Of a stretch of DNA of 64,000 nucleotides, positions 44,560-52,312 are shown piece by piece. The DNA lies in the NCBI GenBank assembly GCA_934667065.1, contig CAKULD010000007.1, positions 89,720 through 153,719 on the forward strand. The letters are read 5' to 3'. A program made the translations under genes and the position numbers. Source of the stretch: an uncultured Collinsella sp. (GTDB lineage Bacteria; Actinomycetota; Coriobacteriia; Coriobacteriales; Coriobacteriaceae). Position 1 is the first letter of the stretch, and every line of letters starts with the position of its first letter. Under the pieces are notes generated by a model. It was given only the letters and a program-made list of their open reading frames with translations. It was not told the DNA's origin and searched no databases.

Positions 44560-45825
44560 ATGGCAAACGAGATCTGGACCATCAAGCGTTGTCTCGAGTG
44601 GACCAAGGAGTACCTGGCCGAGCGCGGCGAGGAGCATCCCCGTCTTTCTGCTGAGTGGCTGCTATGCGCGGCTACGGGCCTTGCGCGTATCGACTTATAT
44701 ATGCGCATGGACGAGACGCTCGATGCGGCCCAGCTCGAGACCATGCATGCGGCTGTCGTCCGCCGCGCCAAAGGCGAACCGCTGCAGTACATCACGGGTA
44801 GCACGCAGTTCCGCATGATCGACGTTGCCTGCGCCCCCGGCGTGCTCATCCCGCGTCCCGAGACCGAGATGCTCGTCGAGGAAGTCCTCAACTACCTGGA
44901 CGCCGAGGTGCTGAGCCCCGAGGCCGCTGTCCGTCAGCGTATCGAGCTGCCCTGGAACGACGAGGTCGAGCAGGCCCGTAAGGCCGAGGCTGCGCTGGCC
45001 GATGAGCGCGCGACCGCCGAGCGCCGTGCCGCCAACCTCACGGCTGCCGACGAGGCGGCGCTGGGCAGCGACGTACTTGGCAGCCGCGCCTATGCCGAGG
45101 AACTGGCCGATCGCGAGGCCGAGGAGGCCGCCGCGCGGGCGGCCGAAGCCGAAGCGGCAGATACCGAGGCCGCGGAAGCCTCCGAGCCCGAGCTCGACGA
45201 ATACGGCATCGCCATCGAAGGTGACGACCAGGAGACGACCTCCGCGCAGAACGCCGCCGAGTCCGCTCCGACCGAGCCTCGCGTCGCCCGCGTCCTCGAG
45301 GTCGGCTGCGGCACGGGCTGCATCTCGCTCTCGCTTGCTTGGGAACGCCGCGGGCACGTCACCTGCACCGCTACCGATATCGAGACGCGTGCCATCGACC
45401 TGGCAACCAAAAACCGCGATGCGCTTGGCCTCACGGCGGACGAGGTCGCCTTCAGCCTCACCAACCTGGTGAGCTCCGTTCCCCGCGAGGAGTGGGGCAC
45501 CTTCGACGTGCTCGTCTCCAATCCGCCCTATATCCCTACCAATGTCATGCGCTCGCTGCCGCACGAGGTCAAGGACTTTGAACCCGACCTGGCGCTCGAG
45601 GGCGGCGCCGACGGCCTGGACATCTTCCGTCGCCTGCTCAATGCGGCACCCTATATGCTGCGCGCCGGCGGCCTGTTTGCCTGCGAGCTCTACGAGGGCG
45701 CCCTCAACGCCGCCGCCGAGCTCTGTCGCCAAGCAGGCCTTTCGGATGTGCGCATCGTCCGCGACCTCACCGATCGCCCCCGCATCGTCCGAGCCATCGT
45801 CACCGACCCCAAACAACGCATTTAA
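44560..45825 (+). CDS. prmC: Release-factor glutamine methyltransferase with a large insertion
   Basis: 421 residues from the ATG at 44560 (GAGGGGAGG upstream); usual PrmC is about 280. The N-terminal helical domain is residues 1-112 (TGSTQFRMIDVACAPGVLIP, PRPETEMLVEEVL). The SAM-binding motif VLEVGCGTGCISL is at 245-257 and the catalytic NPPY at 321-324. Between them, about residues 113-241, is an Ala/Glu/Asp-rich, probably disordered or coiled segment, consistent in base composition with the gene. It methylates the Gln of GGQ in release factors. Confidence 0.93.
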   Translation: MANEIWTIKRCLEWTKEYLAERGEEHPRLSAEWLLCAATGLARIDLYMRMDETLDAAQLETMHAAVVRRAKGEPLQYITGSTQFRMIDVACAPGVLIPRPETEMLVEEVLNYLDAEVLSPEAAVRQRIELPWNDEVEQARKAEAALADERATAERRAANLTAADEAALGSDVLGSRAYAEELADREAEEAAARAAEAEAADTEAAEASEPELDEYGIAIEGDDQETTSAQNAAESAPTEPRVARVLEVGCGTGCISLSLAWERRGHVTCTATDIETRAIDLATKNRDALGLTADEVAFSLTNLVSSVPREEWGTFDVLVSNPPYIPTNVMRSLPHEVKDFEPDLALEGGADGLDIFRRLLNAAPYMLRAGGLFACELYEGALNAAAELCRQAGLSDVRIVRDLTDRPRIVRAIVTDPKQRI

Positions 45826-45860
45826 AAACTGACGGAATAGACAACTGTATAAGTTCGCTC

Positions 45861-45888
45861 TTGCAATATACCGTAAGACTTCTATTAT
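45861..45888 (+). promoter_or_regulatory. Promoter of the toxin-remnant/antitoxin pair
   Basis: TTGCAA (45861-45866), 16-bp spacer, TATTAT (45883-45888); GAAGGAGAAAG RBS follows before the ATG at 45903. Confidence 0.65.
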
Positions 45889-45902
45889 AGAAGGAGAAAG
45901 GT

Positions 45903-46025
45903 ATGTCAAATCAGCAGCATCGATACCGCATCGTGCTCGACTATATCGAGCCTTGGCTTGATGGGCATGGAAAGGAGGCTCGATCGAGATGGAACTGCAT
46001 GAGTATATGGAATCACGCGGGATAG
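45903..46025 (+). pseudogene. Truncated toxin reading frame (possible RelE/HigB remnant)
   Basis: A 40-codon frame with a good promoter and RBS, starting MSNQQHRYRIVLDYIEPWL. The first ~20 residues resemble the start of RelE/HigB-type toxins as I remember them. It then runs out of frame with, and overlaps, the antitoxin gene by 37 bp before a TAG. A normal toxin would be about 110 residues, so an internal deletion likely removed most of it. It could alternatively be a real small protein. Confidence 0.5.
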
Positions 46026-46291
46026 CGCGTGAGTCTATTGCTGCCGAACAGGAGAAAACTCGTGAACGTATCGAAGCCTATAAGCTCGCTCAAATTCGCA
46101 AACTAAAGGATCTGACGCAGGCCTCGGTAGCCCAGTCGATGGGCGTTTCTCAAAAACGCGTATCGGAACTCGAGCGCGGGGAGCTGGGCTCAATGAGGCT
46201 CGATACGCTGAGCAGGTACGCAGAGAGCCTCGGAGGAAAACTTGTCGCAAGCATCGAATTCCCCGATCGTACCGTTACGCTTGCTCGCTAA
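45989..46291 (+). CDS. XRE-family HTH protein, HigA-like antitoxin
   Basis: 100 residues. AAAGGAGG lies 12 bases upstream of the ATG, inside the preceding frame. The C-terminal half is an XRE HTH (LTQASVAQSMGVSQKRVSELERGELGSMRLDTLSRYAESLGG). The N-terminal helical part (ARESIAAEQEKTRERIEAYKLAQIRKLK) is of the kind that contacts the toxin. With the toxin apparently lost, it may persist as an orphan repressor. Confidence 0.85.
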   Translation: MELHEYMESRGIARESIAAEQEKTRERIEAYKLAQIRKLKDLTQASVAQSMGVSQKRVSELERGELGSMRLDTLSRYAESLGGKLVASIEFPDRTVTLAR

Positions 46292-46438
46292 AATCCTTCA
46301 ATAACCCCCTCACTTTCACCGACTACTACAGCCGCTCACCAAACCAACATGCGCTCTGGGCAAATAGGTTGAACGTTTCGTGCGAGAATGCCCCACAGTA
46401 AACAAACTTGCACCAGAGCGTAAGGGGCTGGCATACAC

Positions 46439-47182
46439 ATGCAGACGGTCTATCGGGTATACGAGGGAGCGCGCGAGCCGCATCGGCTTGCCGTCGAGCG
46501 CACGGCCGAGGTGCTCAGTCGCGGCGGCCTGGCGCTGATCCCGACCGAGACGGTCTACGGTGTCGCCGTGGCGGTCAACGCCTTCTCGGACGCGATCCCC
46601 CAAGATACAAGTGAGCCCCTGCCGTGGCCGCGCGACCCGCAGGCCACCGTCAACGGCGCCGCGGTCCCCGCGCTCGGTACCGGTTATCGCCGTATCTTTA
46701 CCCTCAAACAGCGCGAACTCACGCAAACCGTCGCCTGGCTGGTCGATGGGGTCGAGGCGCTCGACCGCTATGGCGTGGATATCCCTAATGAGGCCCGCGT
46801 GCTCGCCCGAAGATGTTGGCCGGGTGCGTTGACCATCGTGGTCAAGGCGGCCCCCTGCGTGCCGACCTTTATGCGCGCTGCCGACGGCACCGTCGCCCTG
46901 CGCGCGTCGGCCTCGCCCGTGGTACAGGCGCTCATCCGCGCCTGCGGCAGCCCGCTTGCCTGCACCAGCGCCAACACGCACGGTGCGCCCGCGCCGGCAA
47001 GTTTCGCCACGGTGGAGGACCGCATTCTGGAGGGGGTCGATGTGGCCGTCGACGCAGGGGAGACCCCGTGCCGCGACGCCTCGACCATCGTGTCGTTCCA
47101 GCACGGCGGGCTCCAGATCCTGCGCCAAGGCGCACTTCCCGCATCAGAGATCGAACGGGTCCTGTCCGACCCGATGCAATAG
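46439..47182 (+). CDS. tsaC: Threonylcarbamoyl-AMP synthase, Sua5/YciO/YrdC family
   Basis: 247 residues. LIPTETVYGVAVAV, RIFTLKQREL, RCWPGALTIVVKA and SPLACTSANTHGAPAP follow the YrdC fold order. The lysine-arginine pair used for substrate binding is retained as KQR. A ~30-residue insertion (SEPLPWPRDPQATVNGAAVP) separates the first two motifs. It makes the precursor for t6A modification of ANN-decoding tRNAs. prmC followed by tsaC is a common gene order; here the TA remnant sits between them. Confidence 0.88.
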   Translation: MQTVYRVYEGAREPHRLAVERTAEVLSRGGLALIPTETVYGVAVAVNAFSDAIPQDTSEPLPWPRDPQATVNGAAVPALGTGYRRIFTLKQRELTQTVAWLVDGVEALDRYGVDIPNEARVLARRCWPGALTIVVKAAPCVPTFMRAADGTVALRASASPVVQALIRACGSPLACTSANTHGAPAPASFATVEDRILEGVDVAVDAGETPCRDASTIVSFQHGGLQILRQGALPASEIERVLSDPMQ

Positions 47183-47195
47183 AAAGGTGTAAGCG

Positions 47196-48737
47196 ATGTC
47201 GTTGAATCTAGGCAGCTTGGGCATGGAAGATGCCTCGTTTAGCTTTGGCGGTTCCTACATCATGGCGCTCGACTGCGGCACCACCTCGGTACTCGCGACC
47301 ATCGTCGATGAGTACGGCTGCATCGTCGCCCAAGCGCGCCGCAGCGTCAAAACCAGCTTCCCGCGCCCCGGTTGGGTAGAGCAGGACCCCATGGCGGTCC
47401 TCGCCAGTCAAATCGCGGTCATGATGGAAGTCCAGTTTAAGAGCGGAATCCACTCCGACCGCATCGCCGCCATCGGCATCTCCAACCAGCGCGAGACCAC
47501 GGTGGTCTGGGATCGCGTAAGCGGTCAGCCCATCTATAACGCCATCGTATGGCAGTGCCGCCGCACCGCGCCGGCAATCGACGCATTGGTTGAACAGGGT
47601 TGCGAGGAGCTGGTGCGCTCCCGCACGGGGCTCACGCTCGATCCGTATTTCTCGGCCTCCAAGGTGCAGTGGATTCTCGACAACGTCGACGGTGCGCGCG
47701 AGAGCGCGGCGGCGGGCGACCTCATGTTTGGCACCATCGACACCTGGCTCATCTACAACCTCACCGGCGGCCAGGTCTTTGCCACCGACTACACCAACGC
47801 CAGCCGTACCGCACTTTTTAATATCCATACGCTCGATTGGGACGACGACCTGCTGGCACTCTTTGACGTTCCACGTTCCATGATGCCCGAGGTTCGCTGG
47901 AGCTCGGGCGACTACGGCCGCGTCGCGAGCGACATCATGACCAACATGCCGCCCATCATGGGCGTGGCGGGTGACCAACAGGCGTCGCTGTTCGGCCACT
48001 GCTGTTTCCGTCCCGGCCAGACCAAAAACACCTATGGCACGGGTTGCTTTATGCTCATGAACACCGGCGACGAGATCGTCGAATCCAAGAATGGCCTGGT
48101 CTCCACCATCGGTATCGCTGCGGACGGCAAAGTCAGCTATGCGCTCGAGGGCTCTATTTTTGCCGCCGGCTCAACGATGAACTGGCTTCGCAACAACATG
48201 GGCATCATCTCGAGCGTGAGCGAGTCGGCACAACTCGCCGCTTCGATTAGCGACAACGAGGGCTGCTACTTCGTTCCCGCCTTTGCGGGTTTGGGTGCTC
48301 CCTGGTGGGACCCGCATGCTCGCGGTATCGTGTGCGGTCTGACCGGCGCCTCGAGCCGTGCGACCATCGTACGTGCCGCCTGCGAATCCATGGCATATCA
48401 GAGCTACGACGTGCTGCGCGCCATGGAGCAGGACGTGGGGCTTTCGATTGAGCGCCTGTCTGTCGATGGCGGTGCCTCGCGCAACGAGTTCATCATGCAA
48501 TTCCAGGCCGACCTGCTGGATATCCCCGTGCTGCAATGCGAGACGGTGGAGACCACGGCAATCGGTGCCGCGTACTTGGCGGGTCTTGCCGTCGGCTATT
48601 GGGAAGACCTGGAAGAGCTGGAGCAAAATGCCCAGATCGTTAGGACCTTCCTTCCCCACATGTCCGCCGAGCGCCGCGAGCAAAACCTTGCGGGCTGGCG
48701 TGATGCAGTCAGGCGCTCGCTCAGTACCGCACAGTAG
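47196..48737 (+). CDS. glpK: Glycerol kinase
   Basis: 513 residues, full length, with an N-terminal extension of about 22 residues before the phosphate loop (MALDCGTTSVLATI). GISNQRETTVVWD, the catalytic region GVAGDQQASLFG and C-terminal DGGASRNEF are canonical. It phosphorylates glycerol to glycerol 3-phosphate. AGAAAGGTG precedes the start 13 bases after tsaC. No facilitator or GlpO/GlpD gene is nearby. Confidence 0.95.
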   Translation: MSLNLGSLGMEDASFSFGGSYIMALDCGTTSVLATIVDEYGCIVAQARRSVKTSFPRPGWVEQDPMAVLASQIAVMMEVQFKSGIHSDRIAAIGISNQRETTVVWDRVSGQPIYNAIVWQCRRTAPAIDALVEQGCEELVRSRTGLTLDPYFSASKVQWILDNVDGARESAAAGDLMFGTIDTWLIYNLTGGQVFATDYTNASRTALFNIHTLDWDDDLLALFDVPRSMMPEVRWSSGDYGRVASDIMTNMPPIMGVAGDQQASLFGHCCFRPGQTKNTYGTGCFMLMNTGDEIVESKNGLVSTIGIAADGKVSYALEGSIFAAGSTMNWLRNNMGIISSVSESAQLAASISDNEGCYFVPAFAGLGAPWWDPHARGIVCGLTGASSRATIVRAACESMAYQSYDVLRAMEQDVGLSIERLSVDGGASRNEFIMQFQADLLDIPVLQCETVETTAIGAAYLAGLAVGYWEDLEELEQNAQIVRTFLPHMSAERREQNLAGWRDAVRRSLSTAQ

Positions 48738-48860
48738 GGCTGCGATGGGCTGCTCGATACAACAAACCGCTAAACTAATGCATGGCGTGCGGCGGCAACA
48801 TTGCTGCGCGCCTTGTCAGCAAGGCCGTTTTGCGGCCGCAACGAAAGGGGCAATCAACCC

Positions 48861-49508
48861 ATGACCGTCACCTACGATGCGTCCCGCGTGACGCTTGTCG
48901 ATCACCCGCTCGTCCAGCACAAGCTGTCGATCCTGCGCGACAAAAACACCGGCACCAACCAGTTCCGCCAGCTCGTGCGCGAGCTCGCGCTTTTTGACGG
49001 CTACGAGGCCATGCGCGACCTGCCTATGGAAGACGTCGAGGTCGAGACCCCCATCACTACCGCCACGTTCAAACGGCTCGCCGGCAAGAAACTCGCCATC
49101 GTGCCCATCCTGCGTGCGGGCCTTGGCATGGTCGACGGCATTCTCGACTTGGTGCCCTCCGCTCGCGTGGGCCACATCGGCATGGAGCGCGACGAGGTCA
49201 CCCACGAGCCGCACGAGTATTACTGCAAGATGCCCAAGGATATCGACCAGCGCATCTGCCTGGTCGTCGACCCCATGCTCGCCACGGGCGGTTCGGCCGA
49301 GATGGCCATCAGCTACCTGCGCGAGCGCGGTGTCAAGGACATCCGCATGCTGTGCATCGTCGCCGCGCCCGAGGGCCTCAAGTCGCTGACCGAGAAGGAT
49401 CCTGACGTACATATTTATACGTGTGCTATCGACGACCATCTCAACGAGGCTGCCTACATCGTTCCCGGTCTGGGCGACGCAGGTGACCGCATCTACGGCA
49501 CGCTCTAG
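48861..49508 (+). CDS. upp: Uracil phosphoribosyltransferase
   Basis: 215 residues from the ATG at 48861 (AAAGGGG upstream). PRPP loop VVDPMLATGGS, LVPSARVGHIGMERDE and C-terminal GLGDAGDRIYGT are canonical. Salvages uracil to UMP. In-frame codons upstream (to 48801) overlap a likely leader and lack an RBS. Confidence 0.96.
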   Translation: MTVTYDASRVTLVDHPLVQHKLSILRDKNTGTNQFRQLVRELALFDGYEAMRDLPMEDVEVETPITTATFKRLAGKKLAIVPILRAGLGMVDGILDLVPSARVGHIGMERDEVTHEPHEYYCKMPKDIDQRICLVVDPMLATGGSAEMAISYLRERGVKDIRMLCIVAAPEGLKSLTEKDPDVHIYTCAIDDHLNEAAYIVPGLGDAGDRIYGTL

Positions 49509-49549
49509 TCGCTGAGCCTTGTCGTCCACGGCCGCAAATACGAAGAAAT

Positions 49550-49592
49550 GGTGCGCGCGGGCAAGCAGAAGACGCCTGCGCGCACCTTTAGT
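49550..49592 (+). terminator. Terminator of upp
   Basis: GGTGCGCGCGGGC (49550-49562) and GCCTGCGCGCACC (49574-49586), followed by TTTAGTT. One GT pair in a 13-bp stem. Confidence 0.85.
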
Positions 49593-49700
49593 TAATGGAC
49601 GTTTTGCTCTGCAGGGTTCGAAAAAACGTATTACCGTAACTGCGGCATAAAGAAGGTCTTAAGAAAACGTACAGGTGCGTATTAACCGTTTGTTTTTCGG

Positions 49701-49728
49701 TTGTACTTTGGCGATTGGCTCGTACAAT
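49701..49728 (+). promoter_or_regulatory. Candidate promoter of the atp operon
   Basis: TTGTAC (49701-49706), 16-bp spacer, TACAAT (49723-49728), about 58 bp before the first gene. The region 49600-49785 is AT-rich and otherwise empty. Confidence 0.68.
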
Positions 49729-49785
49729 AGTCACCAATGTTTGGCTGGGACTGTGCTGTGAAGCGTTTAAACAAGGAAAGCGAGG

Positions 49786-50103
49786 ATGCCAGTGTTTCAG
49801 ATAGCCGATCTGCTCGCTATCGTTGCAGGCGCCATCGCGGGCGCGATTGCCTTCCTTCCCTTTGTCTTTGCGCTCAAGCCGGTTCTTGACGATAAACAGA
49901 ATGCGGACATGCTCAAGGGCATGGTGAGTCTGGCGGTCTCGGCAATCGCCCTGCTCGTCTTTACCCTGGTTGTGTTTGCGTTGTTCGGAGAGGCGTTTCG
50001 CATGTTCCTCCTGGGCGAGGCGATCGGCTTCGTGGCCTTTATGGCCGCCTGCACGGTTCGTGTCGCCAAGGCGCTGCGAGATCCTCATGAGGTCGAAAGG
50101 TAA
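49786..50103 (+). CDS. ATP synthase subunit I-like small membrane protein
   Basis: 105 residues with three to four hydrophobic segments. Starts MPVFQIADLLAIVAGAIAGA; AAGGAAAGCGAGG precedes the ATG. It lies three bases upstream of atpB, the usual place of AtpI, which assists c-ring assembly or Mg2+ uptake. Sequence similarity to AtpI is weak, so the assignment rests on position and topology. Confidence 0.7.
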   Translation: MPVFQIADLLAIVAGAIAGAIAFLPFVFALKPVLDDKQNADMLKGMVSLAVSAIALLVFTLVVFALFGEAFRMFLLGEAIGFVAFMAACTVRVAKALRDPHEVER

Positions 50104-50106
50104 GTC

Positions 50107-50910
50107 GTGGAAATTTTTGAAAAGCTGCCTGATGAGATTAATCATCTGGTCAGCGAGTTCAGCTCCACCCCTGTCGTGGGCGATCTGAGCTGCGGCATCA
50201 CGCAGTACTCGTTTTGGCTGATCGTCTCCACGATCGTGCTCCTGATCGTCCTGGCCGTGTTCAAGAAGAAGCAGACCCTGGTTCCCAAGGGCTTCTTCGT
50301 CAACGGTTTCGAGTACATCATCGAGTACGTCGAGAACGATATCGGCAAGGGCGTCGTGGGTGAGAACTGGAAGAAGCACTTCCCGTTCCTGTGCTCGCTT
50401 TTCCTGTTCATCCTGATCAACAACATGATCGGCCTGATCCCGGGAATGAAGCCCGGCACCGGCGCAATCGGCTCCACCGCCGCGCTCGCCATCTTCGCCT
50501 TCGTGTACTTCATCTACTACGGATGCAAGGCTCACGGCGTGATCGGCTACATCAAGAGCCTCGCCCCGCAGGGCGTGAGCTTCCCGATGAACGTGCTCGT
50601 GTGGGTCGTCGAGCTCTTCTCGACCTTCCTGCGCCTCATCACGCTCGCCGTCCGTCTGTTCTGCAACATGTTCGCAGGACACGTGGTCATGGGCTCGTTC
50701 GCCATCATGGCGAGCATGTTCATGCAGCCGCTGCTTCAGCAGGTTTCCGCGGCCCACGCCGTCGGCGCCCTGCCTTCGCTGGCCTGGCTTGCCATCCTCA
50801 TCCTGATCTATGCGATCGAGCTTGTGGTCGGCGCCATCCAGGCCTACGTCTTCACGGTCCTTACCGCCGTGTATGTCTCCGAGGCAGAGGAGGTCGCGGA
50901 GGAGGAGTAG
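50107..50910 (+). CDS. atpB: F1Fo ATP synthase subunit a
   Basis: 267 residues, GTG start at 50107. Five to six TMs; LRLITLAVRLFCNMFAGH carries the essential Arg (in AVRLF) and the family His. YVFTVLTAVYVSEA closes the protein. It forms the proton half-channels against the c-ring. Confidence 0.95.
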   Translation: MEIFEKLPDEINHLVSEFSSTPVVGDLSCGITQYSFWLIVSTIVLLIVLAVFKKKQTLVPKGFFVNGFEYIIEYVENDIGKGVVGENWKKHFPFLCSLFLFILINNMIGLIPGMKPGTGAIGSTAALAIFAFVYFIYYGCKAHGVIGYIKSLAPQGVSFPMNVLVWVVELFSTFLRLITLAVRLFCNMFAGHVVMGSFAIMASMFMQPLLQQVSAAHAVGALPSLAWLAILILIYAIELVVGAIQAYVFTVLTAVYVSEAEEVAEEE

Positions 50911-51033
50911 TCTTCCGTTCGCGCCTAAAGGTAAGGCAATTCGTTAAACCGCCGGTGCCCGTACCCATGGAGCCCGGCAGTTATAAAAAGGTTATCCTGC
51001 GTGAAAAAAGACACGCACGACAAAGGAGGAATC

Positions 51034-51228
51034 GTGGGAGTTATCGGTTACGGTCTCGGTGTTATCGGCGCTGGTCTTGCTATCGGCCTGTCTGCTCTGG
51101 GTGCTACGGGTGCTATGGCCCGTCAGCCTGAGGTCCAGGGCCGCGTGTTCACCGTCTTCATCATGGGCTCCGCCTTCGGCGAGGCTCTGGCTCTGATCGG
51201 CTTCGTTGTCGCGCTGATCGTTAAATAG
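51034..51228 (+). CDS. atpE: F1Fo ATP synthase subunit c
   Basis: 64 residues if started at the GTG at 51034, which has AAAGGAGGA immediately upstream; an upstream GTG at 51001 would give 75 residues with a hydrophilic KKDTHDKGG start. Two helices, the ARQPE loop and the carboxylate in TM2 (SAFGEALALIG) are clear. No Ser/Thr follows the Glu, so the ring is probably proton- rather than sodium-coupled. Confidence 0.9.
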   Translation: MGVIGYGLGVIGAGLAIGLSALGATGAMARQPEVQGRVFTVFIMGSAFGEALALIGFVVALIVK

Positions 51229-51243
51229 CACGGAGCGTCAAGT

Positions 51244-51846
51244 ATGAATCTTTCATCCCAGAAGAGCGCGATCGCACTCTCCGCGTCCGCGGCCGCGCTG
51301 CTCATGCCGGTATCCGCGTTCGCCGAGGACGGCGCTGCCGGTGCGGACATCCTCATCCCTAAGATGGCGGAGTTCATCCCGGCGCTTATCGCCTTCCTGA
51401 TCATCTGGATCGTGCTGGCCAAGGTCGCCCTGCCGGGCATCATGAAAACCATGGAGGAGCGCGGCAAGAAGATCGAGGAGAGCCTCGACGAGGCCGAGAA
51501 GACCAAGCAGGAGGCTATCGCCAAGCGCGCTGAGTCCGACTCGATCGTCACCGACGCCCGTCGTCAGGCTGCCGACATCGTTCTCGAGGCCCGTAAGGAC
51601 GCCGAGTCCGAGCGCGCCCGCATCATCGAGGCCGCTCACAAGGAGGCCGAGGAGATCATCGCCAAGGCCCACACGACCGTCGAGGACGAGCGCAAGTCCA
51701 TCTACGCCGGTGCCGCGAGCTCCATCGCCGACCTGTCCGTTGCCGTCGCCACCAAGATCGTGGGCGAGGCACTCGAGGACGAGGCCGAGCAGAAGAAGCT
51801 CATCGAGCGCTACATCCAGGAAGCAGGTAGCCTGAATGCCGACTAG
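51244..51846 (+). CDS. atpF: F1Fo ATP synthase subunit b with signal-peptide-like N-terminus
   Basis: 200 residues. A ~28-residue N-terminus (MNLSSQKSAIALSASAAALL, then MPVSAFAED) looks like a cleavable signal peptide with an AFA-ED site. It precedes the usual TM (about 42-62, FIPALIAFLIIWIVLAKVALP). The long charged helix after it forms the peripheral stalk. Its last codons overlap atpH by 11 bp. Confidence 0.94.
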   Translation: MNLSSQKSAIALSASAAALLMPVSAFAEDGAAGADILIPKMAEFIPALIAFLIIWIVLAKVALPGIMKTMEERGKKIEESLDEAEKTKQEAIAKRAESDSIVTDARRQAADIVLEARKDAESERARIIEAAHKEAEEIIAKAHTTVEDERKSIYAGAASSIADLSVAVATKIVGEALEDEAEQKKLIERYIQEAGSLNAD

Positions 51847-52312
51847 CCGCTATCAGGACAAGGTGCTCGAGACCTACGCGCGCTCCCTTCTGGAAGCCGC
51901 CAAGGCCGAGAACCATGTGTTCGAGGATCTCGAGATGATCGAGCGCCTGGCTAGCGCCAGTCCCGAGATCGTCGCCGTGCTCGACACCATGTCCAAGCGC
52001 GACCAGCTCGACCTTCTTCCCAAGGTGGCAGCTGCCTTTAAGTATGTTGCCGAGGAAGACGAGGATGTAGTGGGTGTGACCGTCACCACGGCGATCCCGC
52101 TCGACGACGAGCTGCGTCAAACCATCACTAAGAAATGCGAGCAGGACTTCGGCCGCAAGGTATTCCTTATCGAGCAGGTCGACCCGTCCATCGTGGGCGG
52201 CTTGGTGCTCGAGGCCCGCGGCGAGCGTCGTGACATTTCCGTCAAGACGCAGCTGCGCATCGCGCAGGAGACCCTCGCAAACTCTGCTAATTCGTACGGA
52301 GGTGAAGCCTAA
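51836..52312 (+). CDS. atpH: F1Fo ATP synthase subunit delta
   Basis: 158 residues, shorter than the usual ~175-180. ETYARSLLEAAKAE at the N-terminus and QVDPSIVGGLVLEARGERRD near the C-terminus are typical. It links F1 to the b-subunit stalk. Overlaps atpF at its start and atpA by one base at its end. Confidence 0.93.
   Translation: MPTSRYQDKVLETYARSLLEAAKAENHVFEDLEMIERLASASPEIVAVLDTMSKRDQLDLLPKVAAAFKYVAEEDEDVVGVTVTTAIPLDDELRQTITKKCEQDFGRKVFLIEQVDPSIVGGLVLEARGERRDISVKTQLRIAQETLANSANSYGGEA

Noticed and set aside
51034..51228. Sodium-coupled c-ring
   Set aside because: The TM2 Glu is followed by Ala, and the Gln/Ser-Thr ligand pattern of sodium rings is absent.
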